Shown here one piece after another: positions 1-7,200 of a DNA stretch of 21,058 nt. The stretch is taken from the NCBI GenBank assembly GCA_964471235.1, contig CAYYGL010000082.1, forward strand, positions 1 through 21,058, written 5' to 3'. A model generated the notes under the pieces. The model ran no database searches. It was not told the DNA's origin and saw only the letters and a program-made list of their open reading frames with translations. The position numbers and the translations under genes are program-made. The stretch's first letter is position 1, and every line of letters starts with the position of its first letter. The DNA comes from CAYYGL01 sp964471235 (GTDB taxonomy: Bacteria; Calditrichota; Calditrichia; RBG-13-44-9; J075).

Positions 1-47
1 CGCTGCGAGCATTAAAAATAGCCCGATTAATTATTCAAACTCCATAA

Positions 48-130
48 TTTTGTCGTTCCGGAGCGACAAAACTTTTGGCGAAGCCATCCCTATCGGGATT
101 TTGTCGGATATAACCGACTTCGAAAATGGC
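48..130. repeat. Cluster of short inverted repeats
   Basis: Three hairpins follow one another. Positions 48-71 form a 24-nt palindrome (TTTTGTCG arm, TCCGGA centre, CGACAAAA arm) with a single G:T wobble. Positions 86-99 pair ATCCC with GGGAT across a 4-nt loop. Positions 103-118 pair GTCGG with CCGAC across ATATAA. The 8-mer TTTTGTCG occurs at 48-55 and again at 99-106, and CTTTTGGCGAAG (72-83) is nearly the reverse complement of the stretch at 118-126. The first palindrome could be a bidirectional terminator, because it is flanked by T and A runs, for a gene left of the window. The cluster could also be a degenerate intergenic repeat. The function is not known. Confidence 0.4.
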
Positions 131-630
131 ACGGTTCAGTTTTCAAAAATCACCATTCGGGGAATGGGTTAAAAAAGCGTAGGAAATGCAGGAGAGACGC
201 ATCCCGATTTGCACACTCAGGAGCCAGGCGTGAGTCAACCCAAAAAAGCGGTGGCAGTTTTAATATAATATATATTATGTAAAGTTGAGCATGTTTAAAA
301 TTAACCCGATTCTAATCCGACGCCTTTCCACTCCCCGCCGCAAGGGAGGCTGTCGTTGTTGCCATACCCTCTCAATCCATTTTGCTGAATACCGGAAGCA
401 TCTGACAATGTCGACGGAACCCTTGCAATTGCTACCGCAACAAAATGCGAGAGGAGACGCGAGCGCTGTCATCTCTCAATGGAGTTGTCAGTCGTCCGAG
501 TTGAATAGATGCATGACAGCCTGTAAAACAAAAGTGAGGAACGCCATTTACCAATAGATAACCACCAGGTGGGATTTGCAACTACCCCTCCCCTACCCCA
601 CAACCCGATGGTATTTTTCTGCCAATGCCC
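131..630. other. Gene-free stretch
   Basis: No convincing gene is seen. A 90-codon frame on the plus strand (285-557) and a 65-codon frame on the minus strand (275-472) overlap each other. Both have Arg- and Cys-rich compositions that resemble no known family, and neither has a clear ribosome-binding site. The stretch contains an AT-rich segment around 258-278 (taatataatatatattatg). Near its right end is a C-rich tract, listed separately as a possible G-quadruplex on the minus strand. Confidence 0.5.
585..606 (-). other. Possible G-quadruplex in a 3' untranslated region
   Basis: Read on the minus strand, the tract is GGG-TTGT-GGGG-TA-GGGG-A-GGGG: four G runs of at least three with loops of 4, 2 and 1 nt, which satisfies the usual G4 pattern. 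It lies about 25 nt past the stop codon of the minus-strand lamin-tail-domain gene, so it would be in that gene's mRNA if transcription continues. Whether it folds or has a role cannot be judged from sequence. Confidence 0.35.
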
Positions 631-1917
631 CTACTTCGCCAGCACCATCTTAATCGTCTGTTGAATTTGGGATGATTTCATGATAGCGTAATAAATACCT
701 GCCGGTGCTGCTTCCCCCTGATCACTGGTGCCATCCCAGGTTAATTCATGCACGCCCGGTTCTACTTCGCCGTGAAATAGAGTGCGTATCTTTTGCCCCA
801 GCGTGTTATAAATCTCTATTGTTACCGGCGCCAGTTTTTCCCGGGATAGCGCCGGAATATCAAAGCGCAGGGTGGTTTCCGGGTTAAAGGGGTTGGGATA
901 GTTGCGATACAGCTCAAAACGGGTCGGCAGATCGGCATTAATCGTGGTCACCTCCACCGGTGTTGCCTGTGGTGTAGCACTTACCGGACCATGCTCCGTG
1001 TGGTTGCCGTTGACGTCTATGTCAACAATTTTATACCAATAAGTTCGTCCGTTCACCACCAATGGATCCACAAATTCATACTCGGTTCGTTCATTGGTAG
1101 TAAATTTCCCTTCCTTAAAACCGATCTTGCTATACTCACCATTTCGTTGGGGTGCTTTCATCACATCAAAACCGACATTGTCTACCTCACTCTGGGTTAT
1201 CCATTTCAATGTCACCTTTTTATCCCCGGCAATAGCGGTGAAACTCGTTAACTCAACCGGAAGCGTCTGGTCCCCGTTTACATTCCCCGGAGATCCTTGT
1301 TCCACAGCATTCCAGACCCCAAAGATTGTTGAATTAAAAGCACCGTTAACCCCGTTTGTAGAACGAGCCCCATTGCCACCGTCGTTATTCGCCGTGGCAT
1401 TCATGCTATGATTGGGCAAATTCAGATAAATGGAAACCCCGTCCGGATTGTCACTGGGCCAGGGGGAAGCATCATCATAATTTACTTCATCTACCAGGTT
1501 CCCCATATTATCTCTGAGCTGAATAATTTCATTGGTTGTCGAAGGGGAATTTGCCATGTTAAACATTGTTTGCCCCATATCTAATAATGAGATGATAGTA
1601 AACCCACTCCCCCAGGCGCCTTGCATATCCTGGGCACTACAACCACAAATGACGGCAATTCCAAAGGGGGGCAAGGTTACATCAGGCAGCGTATTCGGAC
1701 CGTCGGCATCTTCGTCATCGATCGTCCAATTGTTCAAAGAAATCGTATTGGCAGTGGTGTTTGCAATTTCAATGAACTGGGTTTGGGTGTTGCTTTCGGA
1801 AGAAGCGGGATTATACATAATTTCGGTAATAATTACCTCTCCGCTCTCCTGGGAAAATGTTGGATAATTTAGCAATACACATATCACACCACACAGGAAT
1901 ATCAAAAACCGTCTCAT
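631..1917 (-). CDS. Exported lamin-tail-domain protein with Por-type C-terminal sorting domain
   Basis: A 428-residue exported protein. Residues 1-23 are a signal peptide (MRR, then a hydrophobic core, ending near TFSQ). Residues about 25-135 match the lamin-tail domain pattern: 'VIITEIMYNP', 'QFIEIANTT', 'ISLNNWTIDD'. Residues about 218-310 look like a fibronectin-type-III or Ig-like strand set beginning 'LPVELTSFTA'. The last 100 residues carry 'NYPNPFNPET' followed by a FlgD-like Ig fold ending 'IKMVLAK', the C-terminal signal used by type IX-like secretion in FCB bacteria. The start is set by GGAGGAG five bases or fewer before the ATG. Lamin-tail domains in bacteria usually occur in exported proteins and often accompany nucleases, but no nuclease domain is visible here. 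The likely location is the cell surface or outside the cell, and the molecular role is unknown. Confidence 0.85.
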   Translation of the reverse strand: MRRFLIFLCGVICVLLNYPTFSQESGEVIITEIMYNPASSESNTQTQFIEIANTTANTISLNNWTIDDEDADGPNTLPDVTLPPFGIAVICGCSAQDMQGAWGSGFTIISLLDMGQTMFNMANSPSTTNEIIQLRDNMGNLVDEVNYDDASPWPSDNPDGVSIYLNLPNHSMNATANNDGGNGARSTNGVNGAFNSTIFGVWNAVEQGSPGNVNGDQTLPVELTSFTAIAGDKKVTLKWITQSEVDNVGFDVMKAPQRNGEYSKIGFKEGKFTTNERTEYEFVDPLVVNGRTYWYKIVDIDVNGNHTEHGPVSATPQATPVEVTTINADLPTRFELYRNYPNPFNPETTLRFDIPALSREKLAPVTIEIYNTLGQKIRTLFHGEVEPGVHELTWDGTSDQGEAAPAGIYYAIMKSSQIQQTIKMVLAK

Positions 1918-2029
1918 AGCTCCTCCGTTGGCTTTGAATTGTGAGTGACTTTACCTTGTAAAAAACATAAATACCCGGTTGATACCCGACTTTATGTTTA
2001 TGGTATTGTTATTTTACCTCAACATATCA

Positions 2030-2308
2030 CTATGATGCGATTTTGTTAACCTCCCTTGCCAGTTGAAAATCTTTCGGTGTCAGACCGCCTTCGCTATGGG
2101 TAAAAACCGACAGCTTCACGGTGTTGTATGTGATCAATATATCCGGATGGTGGTTTAACGTTTCGGCAAGCTCTGCCACCCGGTTTACAAACGCCATAGC
2201 GGTCTTAAAGTCTGCAAATTGGAAAGTGCGAGAAATCGCCCCATCTTTCAGTTCCCACCCATGTACCCGGGTGAGTTCCGCCTGGATCTGCTCATCCGAT
2301 AATCGCAT
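2030..2308 (-). CDS. phhB: Pterin-4a-carbinolamine dehydratase
   Basis: A 92-residue protein, the normal length for the PCD/DCoH family, which dehydrates 4a-hydroxytetrahydropterin during recycling of the pterin cofactor of aromatic amino acid hydroxylases. The sequence shows the family layout: 'GWELKDGAISRTFQFADFKTAMAFVNRVAELAE' is interrupted by no gap and leads into the active-site motif 'NHHPDILITYNTVKLSVFTHSEGGLT', where the HHP and the later TH are the conserved catalytic histidines. The start is well supported by AAGGAGG four bases before the ATG. No phenylalanine hydroxylase is present in the window, so the role could be that of a stand-alone pterin enzyme or, as proposed for other bacteria, something linked to molybdopterin. 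The family call is firm; the partner is unknown. Confidence 0.93.
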   Translation of the reverse strand: MRLSDEQIQAELTRVHGWELKDGAISRTFQFADFKTAMAFVNRVAELAETLNHHPDILITYNTVKLSVFTHSEGGLTPKDFQLAREVNKIAS

Positions 2309-2402
2309 GATGCCTCCTTAGAAATTGTTTATGGATTGTTATAATTTATCAAAGTGGGTAAAATAATTTCAAGGGTTTTCCAAAAAACTATTATCAGGAA
2401 GG

Positions 2403-2434
2403 CGGTTATTGCACCTCGAAAGGTGTGAAAACCG
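2403..2434 (-). terminator. Hairpin after the TPR gene, possible weak terminator
   Basis: On the minus strand, CACCT pairs with AGGTG across a TTCG tetraloop (2412-2425), and flanking CGGTT/AACCG (2430-2434 with 2403-2407) can close an outer helix. It lies just past the stop codon of the minus-strand TPR gene. No T run follows directly, so it may be a terminator with a poor U tract, a processing site or an mRNA stabiliser. Confidence 0.35.
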
Positions 2435-2454
2435 ATATGCTCATGGGGAGCACA

Positions 2455-3672
2455 TCAATTCTGGGATGATTCGCGGCTGACATCCCCAATCTCTTTCAAC
2501 TGAGGGCTGTCTTCGGGTAAATAACGTATAAAATAACTCCGGCTCACATCCCATAGTCGCCGGGCTTCATCCACATTTCCTTGCTGAAAGAGTAAATCTC
2601 CCCGGAACCGGTAGATATTCCCCATTGCCTGGTCGGAATATTCATATTTCACCATCATTTCATCGAACAAGGCAATGCCAAAATCAAATTCGAAATTCTT
2701 CACACAAAACCGTTCCAGGTATTTGAACCCTTTCTCATCATAAGGATTATTGAGCAACATCTGGCGTATTATTTTCTTCATACGAGTGAGGTCGCTCTTG
2801 CTTTCGTAGTAATCCAACAAATCCAGGTAAGCCGTGTCATCATCCGGGAAAAGTTGGAGACATTGAAGGATATAGTCCAGGAAGCGGCTTTCTTCACCAA
2901 GGTGATACAAGGAAAGCGCAGCGGTATGCATGGCATTATAGCGCATATCCAACCCCAGGTAGCGGGAATCCTGTAACGCCTTCATTGCATAATTGTAGCC
3001 CTGGCTATATTGTTTTTCCTGATAAAAAATTTCCGACAGGTAGTAGCAGGAAACAATATCACTAAAATTCTCGGTATCATTTCTTAAAAAATATTCTTTA
3101 GCGATCCGGGGTTGACCGTTTTCATAATAATAAATACCCAACCACCGGTTCACCATCGATGACTGATAGCCGAGTTTTTCGGCACGGTGATAATAAGTAA
3201 AAACTTTCTCCCTGAGTTCATCGCGAATCGATTCATTCAAATCGTTAACCGACAATTCGCTCTTAAGCCGATAATAGTCACCCAATAATTTGTATGCTCG
3301 CGCAAATTGAGGATTTTCTCCAATTATTTTTTTTAAAATGCGCTCCGGATACCGAAATACAACCACATCCGAGTTGGCAAACGATTGGCTGGCTTCCGTT
3401 TGATGATAATCAAGCGAGTCTTTCAGGTAAAATATTTCAAGATCTTTTTGCCAGAAAAAATGAGTTAAAACATTATCAATCAAAGGACAGATAACAATCG
3501 GCTGGAAGCCAATCGTCTGGATGGCTTCCTCTAAGATGCGATGGGCAGCAGCATATTTTTGTTGCTGGATCAACTGTTCGGCTTCTTCAATATAAGAGGT
3601 GCTATCAGGTGCCTGGGAATAAAGGGATTGTAGGGAGAAAAAGGTTAAAAAAATCCAAAGAAAGGTTTTCAT
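2455..3672 (-). CDS. Exported TPR-repeat protein
   Basis: A 405-residue protein with an N-terminal signal peptide (MKTFLWIFLTFFSLQSLYSQ). The rest is a chain of helical pairs with tetratricopeptide character. Recognisable units include 'AEQLIQQQKYAAAHRILEEAI', 'ARAYKLLGDYYRLK', 'YYHRAEKLGYQSSMVNRWLGIYYYENGQ', 'AKEYFLRN' and 'GNIYRFRGDLLFQQGNVDEARRLW'. No catalytic motif and no C-terminal sorting domain is seen, so a periplasmic scaffold or adaptor is the most that can be said. The Shine-Dalgarno sequence is weak. The start was chosen because the signal peptide follows it directly. The long AT-rich region upstream suggests that it has its own promoter. Confidence 0.75.
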   Translation of the reverse strand: MKTFLWIFLTFFSLQSLYSQAPDSTSYIEEAEQLIQQQKYAAAHRILEEAIQTIGFQPIVICPLIDNVLTHFFWQKDLEIFYLKDSLDYHQTEASQSFANSDVVVFRYPERILKKIIGENPQFARAYKLLGDYYRLKSELSVNDLNESIRDELREKVFTYYHRAEKLGYQSSMVNRWLGIYYYENGQPRIAKEYFLRNDTENFSDIVSCYYLSEIFYQEKQYSQGYNYAMKALQDSRYLGLDMRYNAMHTAALSLYHLGEESRFLDYILQCLQLFPDDDTAYLDLLDYYESKSDLTRMKKIIRQMLLNNPYDEKGFKYLERFCVKNFEFDFGIALFDEMMVKYEYSDQAMGNIYRFRGDLLFQQGNVDEARRLWDVSRSYFIRYLPEDSPQLKEIGDVSRESSQN

Positions 3673-4028
3673 GTCACTTTGTACTCATTGTTTGGTGCCA
3701 GTCGCCGGGAACAATCGCTAAACCCGGGTAAGTTGATTAGACAGGAATCGCCGAAATTCGTGTCAGGGGTTCACATCTTGACATCCCCACACCTCACAGT
3801 GGCTGATGTGCTACCCAAAATAATTATTCAATGATCCTCTTCATGAACATCCATGTGCGATACACTGCCTTAATTACTAATCGTATTTTCACAGTAAACT
3901 TTAGCTCAACAAAAAAATTATTTTAAATATAAGATTTTATAATAAGCTATGCAACATCATATTTGACCGTAAATTGTTTTGGTAATATCACGGGTATGGA
4001 ATGATTTTTTTGAAATTTTTGGGTGACC
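3673..4028. other. Gene-free, AT-rich spacer between two minus-strand genes
   Basis: No ORF of interest is seen. Positions about 3890-4030 are very AT-rich. This is where the minus-strand transcript of the upstream peptidase gene should end and where the promoter of the TPR gene should lie. A possible minus-strand promoter reads TTGAGC, 18 bases, TACGAT (about 3873-3904), but it is far from consensus. No clear intrinsic terminator was found. Confidence 0.4.
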
Positions 4029-4961
4029 TCAAGGGATGTTCACCATATCATTTCTTACCAGGAAACGACCATTAAAAAGGATTGGTACACCATCCCCCTC
4101 CAGTAAGACTCGGGGACTTCCCCGGGAGGCGCTGATGTGCAAATGCGGTTCTATGGTAAAGCCGGAATTTCCTACCCGGGCAAGAAACTGACCACTGGTA
4201 ATCGTATCCCCTGGCTGAACAGCTATTGACCCCTTGAGCAGTTGCGCCAGGAGAATATAGACGGAATCTGTTTGGATGATGATGTGATTCCCCGCTACCT
4301 TTTCGGAAGTGGTATCGATCTCCGAAGGGTTGGAATCTGGAATGGTGTCGGTCACGGCTATCACCCTGCCATGCGCAGGACTGAATACGCTATCCCCATA
4401 GATGGCATATCGGCTCAAACGTTTTGGGAATAATCCTTTCGACCGAACCCCTCCCGGGTAGAGTTTACAGATGTCAATCGAATATTTTAGTGGAGAATGG
4501 AATGGGCGGTGATGCTGATTTAACATCGGGGAATTGCCCCCATGAATGATATAGAAACGCCCGTGTTTCAAGGGAAATGACAACTCGATGCCCGGCTCGT
4601 GAACTGACAATCCCCAGTATGCCCAAATTGATAATCCCAGGAAAATGAACATAAAAAATATCGTAAAAAAAAATCCGAAATTTTCCCGGGCATCTTTTCT
4701 TACCCATAAGGGTTTGCCTCGACTTTGCCAAAATGATTTGATGGCACCCACAATAAACAGAAGCAGAAGAACATAACGAAAATAATATCCAAACCAGTGC
4801 CATTCTCCGGTAAGATAAATAAACGCCACATAAGCACCCACCAGGAGAAACATCACCAACCAATCGATCAGGCTGGTGTATTCTCTCTTCCAAAGCCACC
4901 ATAAGAATAATCCGGGAACCCCAAAATGTTTTAACAACAATACAATAATTTCAAACAACAT
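4029..4961 (-). CDS. Membrane-anchored M23-type (LytM) peptidase homologue, possibly inactive
   Basis: A 310-residue protein. Residues 1-120 contain about four hydrophobic membrane segments (near 3-22, 31-50, 57-74 and 95-118). The C-terminal half is an M23/LytM (peptidase_M23) domain: 'HGGNSPMLNQHH' then 'KYSIDI' (putative zinc His150/151 and Asp163), 'DSVFSPAHGRVIAV', 'NHIIIQT', 'GSIAVQPGDTITSGQFLARVGNSG' and the diagnostic 'EPHLHIS' (His273, His275). In most M23 enzymes the strand before the GS turn ends in a His (as in 'AHL..GS'). Here it reads 'LLAQLLKGS', with Gln240 at that position, so a catalytic histidine seems to be missing. Active members cut peptidoglycan cross-links, and inactive ones act as activators. 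The start is preceded by AAAGGAGGG with a long spacer, or by AAGG closer in. Confidence 0.75.
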   Translation of the reverse strand: MLFEIIVLLLKHFGVPGLFLWWLWKREYTSLIDWLVMFLLVGAYVAFIYLTGEWHWFGYYFRYVLLLLFIVGAIKSFWQSRGKPLWVRKDARENFGFFFTIFFMFIFLGLSIWAYWGLSVHEPGIELSFPLKHGRFYIIHGGNSPMLNQHHRPFHSPLKYSIDICKLYPGGVRSKGLFPKRLSRYAIYGDSVFSPAHGRVIAVTDTIPDSNPSEIDTTSEKVAGNHIIIQTDSVYILLAQLLKGSIAVQPGDTITSGQFLARVGNSGFTIEPHLHISASRGSPRVLLEGDGVPILFNGRFLVRNDMVNIP

Positions 4962-5009
4962 TTACCTTTTTTCCCTCCTTTGGGTTTTCTAATGGATTTT
5001 GTTGCGGTC

Positions 5010-5381
5010 TTACAAAACCTGCCAGGTTCCGATAAATAACAGCACCCAACCGGCTAAAAAAGCCAACCCGCCCAGCGGGGTTATGGCGCCAAGAATGCGA
5101 ACTCCGGTGATGCTTAACAGATACAGACTACCGGAAAAGATGACAATGCCAGCGACAAACAGCCAACCCGCCCAGAAGAAATAGGGTGTCGGTGGGAAAA
5201 ACTTGATTAAACTCACCGTTACCAGGATGACAAGGGTATGAAAAAGATGATATTTTAAGCCGGTTTCAAAAATTGTCATCATTTCCCCACTAATTTTTGC
5301 TTTCAAAATATGAGCGCCAAATGCGCCTAACGCCACCGCTAAAAATCCGGAAACGCTTCCCACCAATAGCAAACCTTTCAT
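5010..5381 (-). CDS. DUF423 family inner-membrane protein (YgdD-like)
   Basis: A 123-residue membrane protein whose sequence matches the DUF423 family throughout: 'GFLAVALGAFGAHILK', 'TIFETGLKYHLFHTLVIL', 'GIVIFSGSLYLLSITGVRILGAITPLGGLAFLAGW'. It has four predicted membrane helices and no catalytic motif, and the family has no established function. The open frame runs on upstream to 5429, but AAGGAGG lies six bases before the ATG at 5381 (three before the adjacent ATG at 5384). The family's N terminus also fits this start, so the longer version is rejected. Upstream lies the shared intergenic region with the divergent small membrane protein gene. Confidence 0.88.
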   Translation of the reverse strand: MKGLLLVGSVSGFLAVALGAFGAHILKAKISGEMMTIFETGLKYHLFHTLVILVTVSLIKFFPPTPYFFWAGWLFVAGIVIFSGSLYLLSITGVRILGAITPLGGLAFLAGWVLLFIGTWQVL

Positions 5382-5541
5382 CATCAGCCTCCTTTTCACT
5401 TCGATTACCATATTTTTTTCAAATGTCAAAAATTAAGGAAAATTTATCAACATTCCTACGGCTCTTCGTTTTTTTCCGAGTGGAGCAGGATCGGGTCAGG
5501 CTTGTAAACAAAAATATTTCAAACTTTTCTCGGTTAGGGTA

Positions 5542-5570
5542 TTGCAATTTTTAATTATTTTTGGTATACT
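5542..5570 (+). promoter_or_regulatory. Sigma70-like promoter with extended -10
   Basis: TTGCAA at 5542-5547, a 17-base spacer, and TATACT at 5565-5570. A TG two bases before the -10 box (5562-5563) makes it an extended -10. Transcription would start near 5577, giving a leader of about 200 nt ahead of the small membrane protein gene at 5781. It is the best match to a housekeeping promoter noticed in the window. Confidence 0.65.
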
Positions 5571-5576
5571 CTCACT

Positions 5577-5780
5577 CACATTTTCAACATGTTCTCCCTG
5601 CGGGAGAAGATGTTCCCCTTGTTTTATGATGTCGCACCGTTGCTAAAATTTGTTTTGCCGCTTGTTTTTTTAGTTATCTCAGGAAATTGGATGAATTTCA
5701 AGGATGAATGGAAATGGTTGCTCAATTCACATTGGTGAATTTGCTGCCAGCCAATTTCCACTTTTGTAGGAGGAGAGTCT
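5577..5780 (+). promoter_or_regulatory. Long structured 5' leader, candidate cis-regulatory RNA
   Basis: Hairpin 1 (5586-5614) pairs AACAT/ATGTT and TTCTCCC/GGGAGAA around a 3-nt loop with one G:G mismatch, starting about 10 nt after the predicted start of transcription. Hairpin 2 (5709-5758) pairs GGAAATGGTTG (5709-5719) with CAGCC-A-ATTTCC (5747-5758, one bulged A). Above an internal loop it has a perfect AATTCAC/GTGAATT stem (5723-5740). It ends 9 nt before the Shine-Dalgarno sequence AGGAGGAG (5768-5775). GGAAATTGG at 5681-5689 is perfectly complementary to CCAATTTCC at 5750-5758, so it would compete with the base of hairpin 2. No known riboswitch class was recognised. Confidence 0.5.
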
Positions 5781-6050
5781 ATGTGGTTTAACGATACCGA
5801 TAAGGTATTGGGTGTATTATACACTTTAATTGTGTTGTTTTTGGTCACCATATATGCCCAGGGTGATGTGCTCAGTCAACCGGAAACGGCTTCCACGCTG
5901 GGGAAGATTGACTACATCGCGGCGGGCAGCAATTCCGCTGCGATGGTTCAGAGCATGAATCTCACGGGAGAAAGCCTGTTTATTCTCATTGGCTCTGTGA
6001 CAGTCTTGTTTGGTTTTGCCTGGTTCTTCCTGCGTTCTCGCTATGAATAA
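5781..6050 (+). CDS. Small two-helix membrane protein, function unknown
   Basis: An 89-residue protein with two clear membrane segments, at about residues 9-27 (VLGVLYTLIVLFLVTIYAQ) and 63-83 (ESLFILIGSVTVLFGFAWF). They are joined by a loop of about 35 residues that is probably extracytoplasmic and lacks Cys and His. The C terminus (RSRYE) is positive and probably cytoplasmic. No family was recognised. Coding status is well supported by AGGAGGAG six bases before the ATG, a strong promoter and the plausible topology. The gene stands alone between a divergent DUF423 gene and a convergent gene whose stop codon is only 34 bases away. The long structured leader suggests that its expression is controlled after transcription starts. 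Confidence 0.75.
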   Translation: MWFNDTDKVLGVLYTLIVLFLVTIYAQGDVLSQPETASTLGKIDYIAAGSNSAAMVQSMNLTGESLFILIGSVTVLFGFAWFFLRSRYE

Positions 6051-6084
6051 GTCTGTAGATTTGTTCGGCAATTCAACAATCTCT

Positions 6085-7200
6085 CTAAAAGATGTAATAT
6101 TGCGAGATTACATCAACAGATAGGCAGGAATGAACCGGTGCGATGAGCACCACATCGCCTGGTTTGATGGCTGGTTGGCGCACCGGCAGCGGGTGGATAA
6201 TGCCATGCTCCTGTGATAATTGAACCACTCGAATCTCCGCTAATAGCTCTCCCCAGGCAGTTTCTTCAATTTTCACAATTTTCCCAAAATATGGTCTCCC
6301 CTGTGCATTTATCAAAAATTCTTTCGACAAATGTACCGCTCCGCCATATATCACCGCAGTCTGACGGTGCGGATGAACCGCAACCACCGGGCAGGCAACC
6401 ATACAGGCAATATCCTCCCATCGGCAGCTTCCGATAGCAAGCTGCATCAAATCGTAAAATACAAAATTACCGGGGCGGATTTCATCCACTTCCCTGAAAA
6501 CATCCAGTACCGAGCAGGTTGGGGTATCCCCGATCGATATCTGAAGGGCCTGAGAACTGTTAAGATGTGCAGTTAGATGTTTTAATCGGCTGACCGTCTC
6601 TTCATAAATCCTGACAATTTCTTCCGGGGAAGCTGCCTGATAGCTGTGCCCGGAATGGGTTAACAGCCCTTCACAGGTGAAAGGGCTTTTCGTCTCGATT
6701 TCATCGATGATTTTCTGCACTGTCGGAACCTCCCGGAAGGAAATACCGGTGCGATGATACCCGGTATCAATTTTAATCCACAACCAAACCGGATGTGTTA
6801 ACCGCGATGCCAGGAATCGCACACTCTCAAGAGATTCTACCAACAGATTCAGATGAATCTGCTCTGCCAATCTGTGTAATCGCTCGATCTCCCGCCAATT
6901 TACCGGAAAGGCGATGGTGATATCCTTCCATCCGTGGGCGGCAAAATATTCTGCCATCTCAACCGATGAAACGGTGATGGCGGTTACCCCCGCTTCCCGA
7001 AACCATTCCCCGATTACCGCCGATTGGTGCGTTTTAAAATGCGGGCGGAAACGTGTGCCCGATTTCCGGGCTTTTGTTGCCATCCGCTGGATGTTCCGCT
7101 GACAGATTTTCCGATTGACCACCAGAGTCGGTTTCTCAACTTTCTGCAATAACCGTTGAAAGTCTCCCTGAAAGTCAATAACTTTTTTCTCGGAAAACAT
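6085..7200 (-). CDS. D-threonine aldolase / D-serine dehydratase family PLP enzyme
   Basis: A 371-residue protein of the fold-type III (alanine-racemase-like) PLP family, which includes D-threonine aldolase, D-threo-3-hydroxyaspartate dehydratase and eukaryotic-type D-serine dehydratase. Residues 51-59 give 'FRPHFKTHQ', where Lys56 should bind PLP. 'LWIKIDTGYHRTGI', 'LLTHSGHSY' and 'ISIGDTPTCS' follow as expected. The metal-binding pair near the C terminus is visible as 'PVHSCLSVDV' (His357, Cys359). Members cleave or dehydrate D-beta-hydroxy amino acids, and the exact substrate cannot be read from the sequence. The protein stops about 12 residues after the metal ligands, somewhat earlier than usual. 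The start codon (with GGGGG four bases upstream) abuts the divergent pbpC gene. Confidence 0.85.
   Translation of the reverse strand: MFSEKKVIDFQGDFQRLLQKVEKPTLVVNRKICQRNIQRMATKARKSGTRFRPHFKTHQSAVIGEWFREAGVTAITVSSVEMAEYFAAHGWKDITIAFPVNWREIERLHRLAEQIHLNLLVESLESVRFLASRLTHPVWLWIKIDTGYHRTGISFREVPTVQKIIDEIETKSPFTCEGLLTHSGHSYQAASPEEIVRIYEETVSRLKHLTAHLNSSQALQISIGDTPTCSVLDVFREVDEIRPGNFVFYDLMQLAIGSCRWEDIACMVACPVVAVHPHRQTAVIYGGAVHLSKEFLINAQGRPYFGKIVKIEETAWGELLAEIRVVQLSQEHGIIHPLPVRQPAIKPGDVVLIAPVHSCLSVDVISQYYIF
6087..6114 (-). terminator. Inverted repeat with T run over the end of the D-threonine aldolase-like gene
   Basis: A perfect 8-bp inverted repeat, GATGTAAT (6091-6098) and ATTACATC (6107-6114), has an 8-nt loop. 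On the minus strand it is followed directly by TTTT (6087-6090), and the last of those T bases begins the TAG stop codon. The stem is AT-rich, so it would be a weak intrinsic terminator, and it lies inside the last codons of the gene. It may also help separate this transcript from the convergent small membrane protein gene. Confidence 0.4.

Noticed and set aside
285..557. 90-codon plus-strand frame and an overlapping minus-strand frame
   Set aside because: No ribosome-binding site, atypical composition and no resemblance to a known family. The two frames also exclude each other.
5610..5672. 20-codon frame in the leader of the small membrane protein gene (possible leader peptide)
   Set aside because: It is hydrophobic, but its start codon lies inside the 3' arm of a stable hairpin and GGGAG is only three bases away. 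It is too short to support.
5624..5851. 75-codon minus-strand frame opposite the small membrane protein gene
   Set aside because: Low-complexity product with no ribosome-binding site. The plus strand there has a strong promoter, Shine-Dalgarno sequence and membrane protein.
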